Source: Calothrix sp. PCC 7507
GTDB lineage: Bacteria; Cyanobacteriota; Cyanobacteriia; Cyanobacteriales; Nostocaceae
DNA: 64,000 nt
NCBI RefSeq assembly: GCF_000316575.1
Contig: NC_019682.1
Coordinates: 1,178,001 to 1,242,000, forward strand
Direction: 5' to 3'
Shown here: piece by piece, positions 27,982 to 35,208 of the stretch
Layout of the letters: each line of letters begins with the position of its first letter
How positions within the stretch are numbered: position 1 is the first letter of the stretch
Position numbers and translations under genes: made by a program
Notes under the pieces: generated by a model
What the model was told of the DNA's origin: nothing
Databases searched by the model: none
What the model saw: only the letters and a program-made list of their open reading frames with translations

Positions 27982-28284
27982 TTAATTGGCTTTAAAGTTT
28001 GCGGGAATAGCTGTAGAAGAGAGTTCCTGTACAAATGTCCACGGTTTCCCAGAGGCATTATTGTAAGTTGGATCAACTGCAAGGCTGACTCTGATTAATT
28101 CGCGGGTTTTTGAGTCGGCAGGCACCCAAAAACGCCCCCATTGGGCCGCTCTCTCGGTGTAACCCGTCCCTTCAATTACAACCAAAGTCGGGTTTAGGTT
28201 GAAAAGTATTGCCCCTGTCCAGGAATGCAGTTTTTCTACTGTATTAATCGCGGAGGGAATATCTGTAGTAGTGAAACTCGACAT
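27982..28284 (-). CDS. First gene of the reverse element operon, hypothetical
   Basis: 100 residues from the ATG at 28284 (the frame is open to 28377, but the upstream part is not protein-like). The sequence has a helix near VEKLHSWTGAILF followed by beta-rich segments. The stop is 2 bp from the next start, so it is coupled to the 918-residue gene. Not recognised. Confidence 0.55.
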   Translation of the reverse strand: MSSFTTTDIPSAINTVEKLHSWTGAILFNLNPTLVVIEGTGYTERAAQWGRFWVPADSKTRELIRVSLAVDPTYNNASGKPWTFVQELSSTAIPANFKAN

Positions 28285-28653
28285 GATTTTTGAAGATTTT
28301 AAACAGTATCTTTTCTTTGTATTTGTTATTGAGAGTAATGTAAATCTTCCAGTTTTATGTAAAAGCAGAACAATCACCTACTCTAAAAGTCCGACTGGCT
28401 CTATTTTACAGATGTCAGCAGTAAGTTACGAAGTAAAATATACCTGTTTAGCCCGGTTGAGTACTTAAACAAGAATATTGCATCTGAATGTATGCGTGCA
28501 AATGTCAGTATTTGCCCTAATTGTTAATTATTGTTAATTTTGCCGATCGCCTTTATCTCCAGCCCACTGGTTATAGTGTGACTAGAAATATTTCATTCGC
28601 ATTTTGGCGATCGCATCCTGTCTGGCAGCATGTTAGCGATCGCCTTTTTGTTG
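28285..28653. other. Intergenic region upstream of the reverse element operon
   Basis: A 369-bp stretch between the primase-helicase stop and the reverse operon. It contains HIP1 sites at about 28547, 28607 and 28636 and a duplicated AATTGTTAATTATTGTTAAT stretch near 28519. It probably holds the operon promoter. Short forward open frames here look non-coding. Confidence 0.5.
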
Positions 28654-31251
28654 TCACAGTGCTTTTAACTGATCAGGCTGGTAGCCTTTGCCCTTATTGC
28701 CCAGAGGTGGCGCGCCAGGTTTAAATGATGACCTCAGCCAAATATCGCCATCTTCACTAATAGAACTGATCAACAAGGTTTGTCCCTGGTGCTGTCCTTT
28801 TAAAACCAACACTGATTGACCAACTCTGAATTTAGGCATGGGAGGTAAGATGTGAGTCTCAGGAAGTTCAGAAAGCTCACTCAACTTGACCCTGTCCTGA
28901 TCTAATGGATAGGGAAGAAGTACCTCAGCTTCAGATTTGCTCTTAATAATTTTGCTGACCTTTACCTTTGACTTGAGGCGATCGCACCAATAAACTTTCC
29001 CCACTTCAACCTTTGTAGGTACAGAGTTGGTTTTCTGGGGTACATCGTCCTCGATGCGTTGTTGAGTCTTTTTTGAATTCTCTACAAAAAGTTGATTTTC
29101 CCTTGGATCACCTTGGATCACTTGGATCACGTCCTCTGAAACCCTTGCTATTGGCGGATTTTTTTGATCCAAGGGAAGTGATCCAAGGGGGAGAGAAAAA
29201 ACCTCCCTTGGATCACTTTTTACCTCTTCCCTTGGATCACTCTGTATCTCTTGCTGTACAGCAGTTTCAGGACTTGCTGATCCAAATGATCCAAGGTGAT
29301 CCAAGGCAAAATCATTTTTTACAGAATTATTTTTTTCTGTTTTACATACCCATCCCCGAGCTCCTCTTTTTCCGTATTCACGTCCGTGTTCCCAACCAAG
29401 CCGCCGCATAATACCCGATATTCTCTTATTACTGGAAATATCCTGGTGCGATAGGTCTATGGACAACAAGTTGTAAAGACTTTGTGTCGTTACAAAGTGT
29501 TTGACTCCAATGAATTCCTCAATAACTTCCATCCACGGATCGATAACCTGGAATTCTCGGTTGCGATCGGCCCGTTGCGCTTCCTGTTCATCCGTCAGCA
29601 TGTAGGGATAGCCAGATTTGAACAATGCATTAGCTGCAGCCCAGATTTTATCCCTGTAGACCTGCACCGTCTCGACTGGAATTTTGGCTTTTGATACTGG
29701 GATAATCCAAAATCTCCTGTCACCACTGGGGTCATTGAGAATCTCGGTTTGGTTGGTAGTCCCCACAAAAACAAACCCGCGCTTGTAATCAATTGGCACT
29801 CGGTCGTAGGGAGTTCTGAAGGTTTCTTCTTTCTTGGCAAGGAATCGTTTCAGTTCCTCTACGTCCTTCCGCTTGTAAACCGTCTCGAATTCTCCCCACT
29901 CCAGACACCAGAATCGGTGCATCTTCATTTTTTCATCTTTATCATTGTCATTTCCCAAGTCATCAGAGAAGCAGTCTTCACCGTAGAGCGTTCGCCAAAA
30001 CGTAGATTTCCTAATCCCTTGATCACCGTAGAGAATCAGGGCACAGTCCATCCAACAGCCGGGGTGACGGGCACGGGCGACGGAAGCAACTAAGAAATTC
30101 TTGAAGTAGGTAGTGTGTAGCGGGTCAGTAGTTCCGAAAAACTCGTAAGCCAAATTATCTAAATAATCGCCAGTGATATCAGGGAATTTTTGCTCAACAT
30201 CATCCAGGTACTCAACCACTGGGGAATAGCTGTTAGCTTTCGCTATGCGTTCGATGATGGTAAAGGCATCATCTTTAGCAATATCCACGTCAAACTCTAA
30301 AGCCAGAATGAGCTTGATGTGGTTCATGTCCAGGGGCGCGCCGTGGTACTCGATCGCCTTTTTTAAGGTGTTGTAACGTAGGCTGTCTCCCCAAACTTTA
30401 TTCACCAGGTTGAATCTGCTAGCCATTCTAGATTTAAAAACCTCTTCTAGTTCTTCCAGTTTTTTTGATGATTCTTCCTTCCACTCTTCAAAGGTTAGGG
30501 CATTAGTTACTAACTCTTTAAAGGCATCCTCACCATGTAGGGCAATGTAATCATCCATGCCCTTGGCATCCCCATCAGGAAGCTGCATTACCATTACCTT
30601 GCTTCCTTTGGCTGCTAGTTCTCTCGCTAGTCCAAGTAAGCCATCCTGTACAGGACGTTTATGTAAAATATCGTTGTCAAAACAGACGTAAAATGTTCTA
30701 CCTAGTTTGGCAAATAATTCTAGGTTGCGGTGTAAACGCCCTTTCTTTCTGCAAGTACTCACCCCAGGAAGGCTGATTGTAGGAAGTCCGATAGATAAAC
30801 CGGCACCTGCTTTTTTAGCCCCTTCAGTGATGATTATAGGCTGAAGAATATCTTGATAGATGTTAAGCCAGTAATCTTCTATTCCTGTATTCAAAAATAG
30901 AGGTGCTGTATCATAATCTTTCGCACCTTCATACTTTAATGGCTTACCATCCTCCCCTATTCTTGGTGTGTCTGGTTTTACCTGAACGCCCTCTAGGGTA
31001 GACTCTCCGGTTAGTGGGCTGACTCCAGTGACACACCAAGCTGGTACTAATTCATTAGAGTGTTTCCACCTACGCCTATTGTTACGATTGAGGATTTTAT
31101 CAACTTCTCTTGAGTCGTGAACTGACTTTAAAACTAGCTTGATAATGACATCACTGACTGCGCTTTTCTTCCATTCTTCCCAATGATGGATATCAATATA
31201 TTCGGGAATGTGGTTATCGGCTTGGGTTGGGGAAATTAATGTTTGTATCAT
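28654..31251 (-). CDS. DUF3854/VirE-type primase-helicase of the element
   Basis: 865 residues. The N-terminal part (about 60-250) fits the DUF3854 toprim-like primase: ITEGAKKAGAG with Glu143, and VCFDNDI with Asp192/Asp194. The middle (about 375-560) is a VirE/virulence-associated E helicase: Walker A GDQGIRKST (409-417), and FVGTTNQTEILNDPSGDRRFW. Such proteins start replication of phages and satellites. Between about 650 and 720 the sequence is built from a DNA repeat (29101-29306) read in several frames. The C-terminus (about 740-865) has small beta domains (VGKVYWCDRLKSKVKVSKI; FRVGQSVLVLKGQHQGQTL), possibly KOW/SH3-like. This is the replication protein of the element. Confidence 0.85.
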   Translation of the reverse strand: MIQTLISPTQADNHIPEYIDIHHWEEWKKSAVSDVIIKLVLKSVHDSREVDKILNRNNRRRWKHSNELVPAWCVTGVSPLTGESTLEGVQVKPDTPRIGEDGKPLKYEGAKDYDTAPLFLNTGIEDYWLNIYQDILQPIIITEGAKKAGAGLSIGLPTISLPGVSTCRKKGRLHRNLELFAKLGRTFYVCFDNDILHKRPVQDGLLGLARELAAKGSKVMVMQLPDGDAKGMDDYIALHGEDAFKELVTNALTFEEWKEESSKKLEELEEVFKSRMASRFNLVNKVWGDSLRYNTLKKAIEYHGAPLDMNHIKLILALEFDVDIAKDDAFTIIERIAKANSYSPVVEYLDDVEQKFPDITGDYLDNLAYEFFGTTDPLHTTYFKNFLVASVARARHPGCWMDCALILYGDQGIRKSTFWRTLYGEDCFSDDLGNDNDKDEKMKMHRFWCLEWGEFETVYKRKDVEELKRFLAKKEETFRTPYDRVPIDYKRGFVFVGTTNQTEILNDPSGDRRFWIIPVSKAKIPVETVQVYRDKIWAAANALFKSGYPYMLTDEQEAQRADRNREFQVIDPWMEVIEEFIGVKHFVTTQSLYNLLSIDLSHQDISSNKRISGIMRRLGWEHGREYGKRGARGWVCKTEKNNSVKNDFALDHLGSFGSASPETAVQQEIQSDPREEVKSDPREVFSLPLGSLPLDQKNPPIARVSEDVIQVIQGDPRENQLFVENSKKTQQRIEDDVPQKTNSVPTKVEVGKVYWCDRLKSKVKVSKIIKSKSEAEVLLPYPLDQDRVKLSELSELPETHILPPMPKFRVGQSVLVLKGQHQGQTLLISSISEDGDIWLRSSFKPGAPPLGNKGKGYQPDQLKAL
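29101..29306. repeat. Iteron-like cluster of CCTTGGATCA repeats inside the primase-helicase gene
   Basis: Ten copies of TTGGATCA or its complement TGATCCAA in 206 bp: direct at 29103, 29113, 29122, 29208 and 29232; inverted at 29165, 29179, 29278, 29287 and 29297. Most extend to the 10-mer CCTTGGATCA. On the coding strand the copies are read in different frames (DPRE, LGS, LDH, VIQ), so the constraint is on DNA rather than protein. It is a candidate replication origin or regulator-binding array. Confidence 0.75.
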
Positions 31252-31378
31252 TACTATTTCCCCTGTCTTGATAGTAAAATAGAGCCAAGTACTGCTACTT
31301 CTATCTCCACATTACTCTGAGGTAGAGTTGGTGTTACTGAAAAATTATTCATTATTTTTCGTTCGATAAAGGTGAATG

Positions 31379-31404
31379 GGTAGCCCTTGCTACCTGTTTT
31401 TTTT
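31379..31404 (+). terminator. Forward-strand intrinsic terminator in the primase-helicase leader
   Basis: Hairpin GGTAGC-CCTT-GCTACC followed by TG and eight Ts. It terminates forward-strand transcripts, yet the genes on both sides here are on the reverse strand, so it may end an antisense RNA. Confidence 0.55.
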
Positions 31405-31422
31405 GGGTATGACATCAAGTTA

Positions 31423-31686
31423 TTAACCATCTCTTTTTTGTGACTTCAATGTTTGCGCTCGTGACTTGATCTGAGTAATTGTTTCGGGGTACATCTGAAA
31501 AACTCTTGGCATGTTTTTAATGATGTCAGCCGCTAGGTATGTGGATTGAATGCGGTCTAATTCAGGGTCGATGTCTTCAAGAAATGATATTAATTCACTC
31601 ACTTCTAAGGACAGCCGCATTGTCACTGCTTCTAACTCCGGAGATGAGGTTATGTTTTGTCTTTTGAGTTTTCTATTGTTGGTCAT
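31423..31686 (-). CDS. Hypothetical element protein
   Basis: 87 residues from the ATG at 31686. Basic N-terminus (MTNNRKLKRQN), then a helical region (LEAVTMRLSLEVSELISFLE). It may be a small DNA-binding or accessory replication protein, by position before the primase-helicase. Not recognised. Confidence 0.5.
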   Translation of the reverse strand: MTNNRKLKRQNITSSPELEAVTMRLSLEVSELISFLEDIDPELDRIQSTYLAADIIKNMPRVFQMYPETITQIKSRAQTLKSQKRDG

Positions 31687-31772
31687 TGGGTGTTGGGGAA
31701 TAAACAAAATAATGGCGGCGGGCAACCTTGGATTGGTCAGCCGCCGCCAAACTTCACTGAATTGAATGAAGG

Positions 31773-32138
31773 TTAACGTCCTCTGTCGCGTTCCAAGTCG
31801 TAAATTACTTTTTCTAGATACCAGTTGTCAGACTTGCCAGGGTTGTTCTGTCGCTGTTGCCTGAGTAAGCGCTTGCCAGTTGCTACATCACCCCGTAGCA
31901 GTGTCATTAATTGACTTTGCAGTTCCCGGTTTTTGGGGTCAGTGCGATAGGAATGAGATACTTTGCTTTTTGGCTTGTGTTCTGGAGGTCGATTGTCTCC
32001 TGGGTTTGTCAAGTTGAATTGCAAAAACCTAGTAACATTCGCTGGCAATATCCGCAAAATCAGATGAATAGCAATAGCGACAACGGCAATGACAATGCAT
32101 GGGAGAAATGTGAGGAAGACTATTGTTAAGGTATCCAT
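31773..32138 (-). CDS. Small single-pass membrane protein
   Basis: 121 residues. The first ~33 residues form one hydrophobic segment (MDTLTIVFLTFLPCIVIAVV onward). The C-terminal half is soluble and helical (ELQSQLMTLLRGDVATGKRL...DNWYLEKVIYDLERDR), a pattern I associate with uncharacterised cyanobacterial proteins. Function is unknown. Confidence 0.55.
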   Translation of the reverse strand: MDTLTIVFLTFLPCIVIAVVAIAIHLILRILPANVTRFLQFNLTNPGDNRPPEHKPKSKVSHSYRTDPKNRELQSQLMTLLRGDVATGKRLLRQQRQNNPGKSDNWYLEKVIYDLERDRGR

Positions 32139-32352
32139 AGGATGAGATGGTGATGCTACTCATCCAACATGCGGTTTTCCCTTTGATCTAGGCATCAGGG
32201 AATTTCCGCATTTTTAATTAAAGTCTTCTGTCGGGTGAATTTAGCTCTAACCATTGCTTTGCTTTCTTGGTGGTGGTCAGTGGGAAAACTTAGGGAAGGC
32301 GGATCGAGTTGGCGCTTGATCCGCCATGTTGTGTATCGAAAGAGAAAACGAA

Positions 32353-32700
32353 ATGAGCAGTTTTGATTTAAATGAGGAAGATGTTGTAATGACGGAGGTT
32401 TCTACTGGCTTTGGCTTTGGAACTCACAAAATATTGAAATTTAGCGAACTGAGAACATATTTCTTGAACTGGGTAAAAGAGATGGAGAGAAAAGGCGCTA
32501 TTGAAGCTCACTGGTTTAAGGAAGGTGGTCTCAAGTGCCAAGTTTTACCTGTCGATGGAGGTGGATGGCATAAGGGTCAATTGCGATTTCGGATGGAGTT
32601 CATCCCAGATGACCCAGAGTCTTTTTTTAAAAATGCCTCTGCTAAAGAAGAGACACCGCATTCTCCCCTAGCTGACTTGCGTTCTAATTTAGACATCTAA
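32353..32700 (+). CDS. KGK-domain-like hypothetical protein
   Basis: 115 residues from the ATG at 32353 (an upstream ATG at 32326 is possible). The sequence begins MSSFDLNEEDVVMTEVSTG and continues with a WHKGQLRFRMEFIPDD segment that resembles the cyanobacterial KGK family, whose function is unknown. The gene is followed by a hairpin terminator and converges with the regulator pair at 32777-33111. Confidence 0.5.
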   Translation: MSSFDLNEEDVVMTEVSTGFGFGTHKILKFSELRTYFLNWVKEMERKGAIEAHWFKEGGLKCQVLPVDGGGWHKGQLRFRMEFIPDDPESFFKNASAKEETPHSPLADLRSNLDI

Positions 32701-32741
32701 CCCACATCCTGCACATGTGATAGCCTCATAAGCAATCGCAT

Positions 32742-32778
32742 AAAAAAGCCGTCCTACCTGTAAAGGTGAGGACGGCTT
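32742..32778 (-). terminator. Intrinsic terminator for the regulator pair (bidirectional stem)
   Basis: Stem AAGCCGTCCT / AGGACGGCTT (32746-32755 and 32769-32778), with six A residues at 32742-32747 giving a U-run for reverse-strand transcripts. It lies between converging genes. Confidence 0.75.
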
Positions 32779-32935
32779 ACACGCTAGCTTCAAGTTTTTT
32801 GCTTAATTCCTGTTTTAGCTCTTCAATCTCACTGATTTTTGACTCTAGACGTTCTATTTCGTTTTCGATCTGTTGCTTCTCTTCTTTTTTTCTAGCCACC
32901 TGAATACGGCAATCATCAATCAGGTGGTCAAGCAT
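32777..32935 (-). CDS. Small coiled-coil protein coupled to the RHH regulator
   Basis: 52 residues from the ATG at 32935, which overlaps the end of the RHH gene by 16 bp. The sequence is almost entirely heptad coiled coil (ARKKEEKQQIENEIERLESK onward). It may modulate or dimerise with the RHH protein. The frame is open further upstream but there it is a shadow of the RHH gene. Confidence 0.5.
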   Translation of the reverse strand: MLDHLIDDCRIQVARKKEEKQQIENEIERLESKISEIEELKQELSKKLEASV

Positions 32936-33111
32936 TCCCCCAGTAACTGCTGTTCCGCAACTGAAGACACTTGATCTCTCGCTAATTGCTCTACCAGCTC
33001 GCTCTTGCTGACTCCGAGCGCTTTGGCCTTCGCTTCCAATTTCTCCACACCCTCTGGGGAGAGAGTTAACGTTAGGTCTTTCTTCCTCTGCCCATGCAGT
33101 GGCTTTCTCAT
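32920..33111 (-). CDS. Ribbon-helix-helix (CopG-type) regulator
   Basis: 63 residues: basic N-terminus, then a beta strand LTLTLSPEG and helices VEKLEAKAKALGVSKSELV, which is the RHH pattern (strand, helix A, GVSKSELV helix B). RHH proteins bind DNA as dimers and commonly autoregulate. A palindrome TTGTACC-AG-GGTACAA lies 84 bp upstream, between this gene and the forward operon starting at 33375, and is the obvious operator candidate. It is coupled to the small coiled-coil gene. Confidence 0.7.
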   Translation of the reverse strand: MRKPLHGQRKKDLTLTLSPEGVEKLEAKAKALGVSKSELVEQLARDQVSSVAEQQLLGECLTT

Positions 33112-33194
33112 TCTTTCTACCCGTGTACTTCATTTTTATTGTACCCCTGCACTATCTTTACATTTAACCCTGGCAGTATTAGACTATCCTTTAG

Positions 33195-33210
33195 TTGTAC
33201 CAGGGTACAA
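33195..33210. promoter_or_regulatory. TTGTACC-AG-GGTACAA palindrome, candidate RHH operator
   Basis: Perfect 7-bp arms around AG, in the divergent region between the RHH gene and the forward operon. A half-site TTGTACC recurs at 33139-33145, close to the RHH start. Confidence 0.55.
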
Positions 33211-33374
33211 TTATTTTGACAACCTTCTACTTAACCCCAAACCATGCAGAGATAGCAGCCTGCAAGCCCAAAGACCTGCTAGGGGAAAAATTCATCACCG
33301 CCAAACACCCGTAAGTCGTCGCGCCGCCGGGTCAACGGCAACCGCACAAAACCATCATTAACAGGAGAAAAAAC

Positions 33375-33596
33375 TTGACCAACCTAGCCCAAGACCTGCA
33401 AGCCCTGGAAGCGCACATCCTCCAAATCATCAAGTCCCCCGAATGGATCGCCATAATTGCGGCGGGAATTTATAGTCCCGAAATAACTCTAGGGGATGCA
33501 CTCCAAGCTGCAAGAGAAGCCGTAGCAGCCCATGATCTGTATCTAGAAATTAGCTTCCATTGCAGTAAACAATACTCAGAATTCAATGCCCAGTAA
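33375..33596 (+). CDS. Hypothetical element protein, first gene of the forward operon
   Basis: 73 residues. The start is TTG at 33375, supported by an AGGAG ribosome binding site 9-14 bases upstream. The protein is helical (NLAQDLQALEAHILQIIKS) and acidic overall. It overlaps the next gene by 11 bp. Not recognised. Confidence 0.55.
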   Translation: MTNLAQDLQALEAHILQIIKSPEWIAIIAAGIYSPEITLGDALQAAREAVAAHDLYLEISFHCSKQYSEFNAQ

Positions 33597-33855
33597 ATTT
33601 GTCCGCTTGATTCTCGACTCGGAAAACGAACTAGTCATCAATCTCGAAACTGTTTGCAGTGTTCACAAAATAGGTTCTCACGTTGTCGTTCAATTCATTG
33701 AAGACAGCGGTAATCTCCCATTTACCGGAGATGTAGCCGATTCATTGTGGAACTACTTCGCCAGCCATTCAATTACCATCCACCGCGCTGCACACAGTGA
33801 CAAAAACGCTGAAGCTCTTGAACAGCAAGACTTCAGCGCAAATCGCAACTCGTAA
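33586..33855 (+). CDS. Hypothetical element protein
   Basis: 89 residues with a beta-rich core (KFVRLILDSENELVINLETV and SHVVVQFIED). Translationally coupled to the preceding gene (11-bp overlap). Not recognised. Confidence 0.55.
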   Translation: MPSKFVRLILDSENELVINLETVCSVHKIGSHVVVQFIEDSGNLPFTGDVADSLWNYFASHSITIHRAAHSDKNAEALEQQDFSANRNS

Positions 33856-33888
33856 TTAGACCATCAATACAACCACTAACAAGCCATT

Positions 33889-34254
33889 ATGACCGATCAA
33901 CAGACCACCAATGGCATCACTGCCAACGCCCGATCAAACTTCACCAGTAGCCGGAAAGGACGTAAAAAGGAGTGGAAAGACTTGACTATTGATCCACTAT
34001 CGGAAGGATATGACAGCTATCAAGCTGACTATGTAGTCGGCAAAGCCCCAATTACTTGGGCATTACTTGAAGCCGGTCAATTATTTTCCCGTTCCAAGAC
34101 TGGGAAGAATTTACACGTCAAGCTCAACGATGGTCGAGCCATCTGCTTAGATACCCGTCAGCCGATTGAAATCAAGCCGTCAATCCGAAACTCTTTGCAA
34201 ATTTGGGTTGTGACTAATTTCAACAGTACTTCTGCAAATAAAGACGATTTATAA
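33889..34254 (+). CDS. Hypothetical element protein
   Basis: 121 residues with a disordered N-terminus (MTDQQTTNGITANARSNFTS), then a basic stretch RKGRKKEW and a folded C-terminal half. Possibly nucleic-acid binding by charge only. Not recognised. Confidence 0.55.
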   Translation: MTDQQTTNGITANARSNFTSSRKGRKKEWKDLTIDPLSEGYDSYQADYVVGKAPITWALLEAGQLFSRSKTGKNLHVKLNDGRAICLDTRQPIEIKPSIRNSLQIWVVTNFNSTSANKDDL

Positions 34255-34325
34255 GTGGCGACCCATCAGCAAGATGTACTATCGCCACGGCGTAACAGAA
34301 ACAATCAAATCACGCTAAAAAGATT

Positions 34326-34535
34326 ATGACAGAAGACATCGATAAATCCTACGTCCAGCGACAAATTGACCGCGCCAGATCCACAGACAATCAAGAAATC
34401 AAAAACAATTGTCTCTACCGCGCCGGCACCCAGATGGAAGTAATTGAATGCAACGGCAACGCCAATTTGACAGATGAACAACAGCAGACCGTTTTGACTG
34501 CAGCTAAAAACTTACTAGGTGATAGTTATGAGTAA
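34326..34535 (+). CDS. Hypothetical element protein
   Basis: 69 residues, charged and helical (DKSYVQRQIDRARSTDNQEI). The stop overlaps the ATG of the next gene. First of a chain of four to five overlapping short genes running to the P-loop ATPase. Confidence 0.5.
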   Translation: MTEDIDKSYVQRQIDRARSTDNQEIKNNCLYRAGTQMEVIECNGNANLTDEQQQTVLTAAKNLLGDSYE

Positions 34536-34683
34536 TCCTTTAAACCCTGAGTTTTGGCTATCACTAGGAATTACGCCCGTCGTGATTGACCCTGACGACT
34601 CCGAGAGTGTTGAGCAAGGACTGGAACAAATTACTCAGATAATACGAAATGTCGCTGACGAGTTGGAGGGTGAAGATGAGTGA
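34528..34683 (+). CDS. Short acidic element protein
   Basis: 51 codons from the ATG at 34528 (overlapping the previous stop) to TGA at 34681-34683. The peptide begins MSNPLNPEFWLSLGITPVVI and is very acidic. It is kept because it fits exactly into the overlapping gene chain. Confidence 0.5.
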   Translation: MSNPLNPEFWLSLGITPVVIDPDDSESVEQGLEQITQIIRNVADELEGEDE

Positions 34684-34873
34684 GGAATTGTGCAAAGCAT
34701 ACACTCAAGCCCTGATCGCTGATGGTGTGCCCCAGGAGATTGCCGAGAAAGCCGCTCAAGTGATTGCTAATGATCGTCCAGGGGAACCCAATTTGGGGCG
34801 ATCGCCTGAAGATCAGCAAGCTGTACTGGATGCTTGGGAAGCTTCTCAGTCAAAGGAGGTAGCAGATGAATAA
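34676..34873 (+). CDS. Short helical element protein
   Basis: 65 residues from the ATG at 34676, which overlaps the previous stop by 8 bp. The sequence MSEELCKAYTQALIADGVPQ with EIAEKAAQVIANDRP resembles a small helical domain. Not recognised. Confidence 0.5.
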   Translation: MSEELCKAYTQALIADGVPQEIAEKAAQVIANDRPGEPNLGRSPEDQQAVLDAWEASQSKEVADE

Positions 34874-34988
34874 TCAGCTAATCATCCTCATCCTGACCAT
34901 TGCATCCTTAAGTTTGGCGATCGCCGCACTCTGGAAACAGCAAGAGCGCCCTTTTTACCTAAGAATTGAGGTGCAGTATGGCAAATGA
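34866..34988 (+). CDS. Very short single-pass membrane protein
   Basis: 40 codons from the ATG at 34866 to TGA at 34986-34988, overlapping both neighbours. The first 23 residues are hydrophobic (MNNQLIILILTIASLSLAIA). It is a plausible small membrane protein of the transfer or lysis machinery; real because of the precise overlaps. Confidence 0.45.
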   Translation: MNNQLIILILTIASLSLAIAALWKQQERPFYLRIEVQYGK

Positions 34989-35208
34989 ACGAAAAATTTT
35001 AACCACAAGAGAGTTGGCTGCCGAAATAAGCAAACTCAGTGAAAAGGCAAAGGACTTACAGGCTGAAATTGAATCTATATACAATCAAATTCCTTCTCCT
35101 GCCGATGACGATGACGAATGGGAGTATTACGCTTTTCGACTTCAAATGTGTTCTCAGTCTTTGGCGGTTGCAGTATCTCAACTGATAGCAGCGGAGGTTT
35201 CTTGTTAA
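34978..35208 (+). CDS. Hypothetical coiled-coil element protein
   Basis: 76 residues from the ATG at 34978. It has an N-terminal helix/coiled coil (TRELAAEISKLSEKAKDLQA) and an acidic middle. Its TAA overlaps the ATG of the P-loop ATPase (TAATG), so the two are translationally coupled. Confidence 0.5.
   Translation: MANERKILTTRELAAEISKLSEKAKDLQAEIESIYNQIPSPADDDDEWEYYAFRLQMCSQSLAVAVSQLIAAEVSC

Noticed and set aside
28199-28724. Forward open frames between the reverse operon and the primase-helicase
   Set aside because: They overlap reverse genes or fall in AT-rich regulatory sequence and show no protein-like pattern.
33005-33361. 118-codon forward open frame opposite the RHH gene
   Set aside because: Shadow of the reverse RHH gene and its operator region; no RBS, composition unlike a protein.
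35118-35207. N-terminal extension of the P-loop ATPase
   Set aside because: Overlaps the preceding coiled-coil gene, and the ATG at 35208 overlaps that gene's stop in a typical coupling arrangement.
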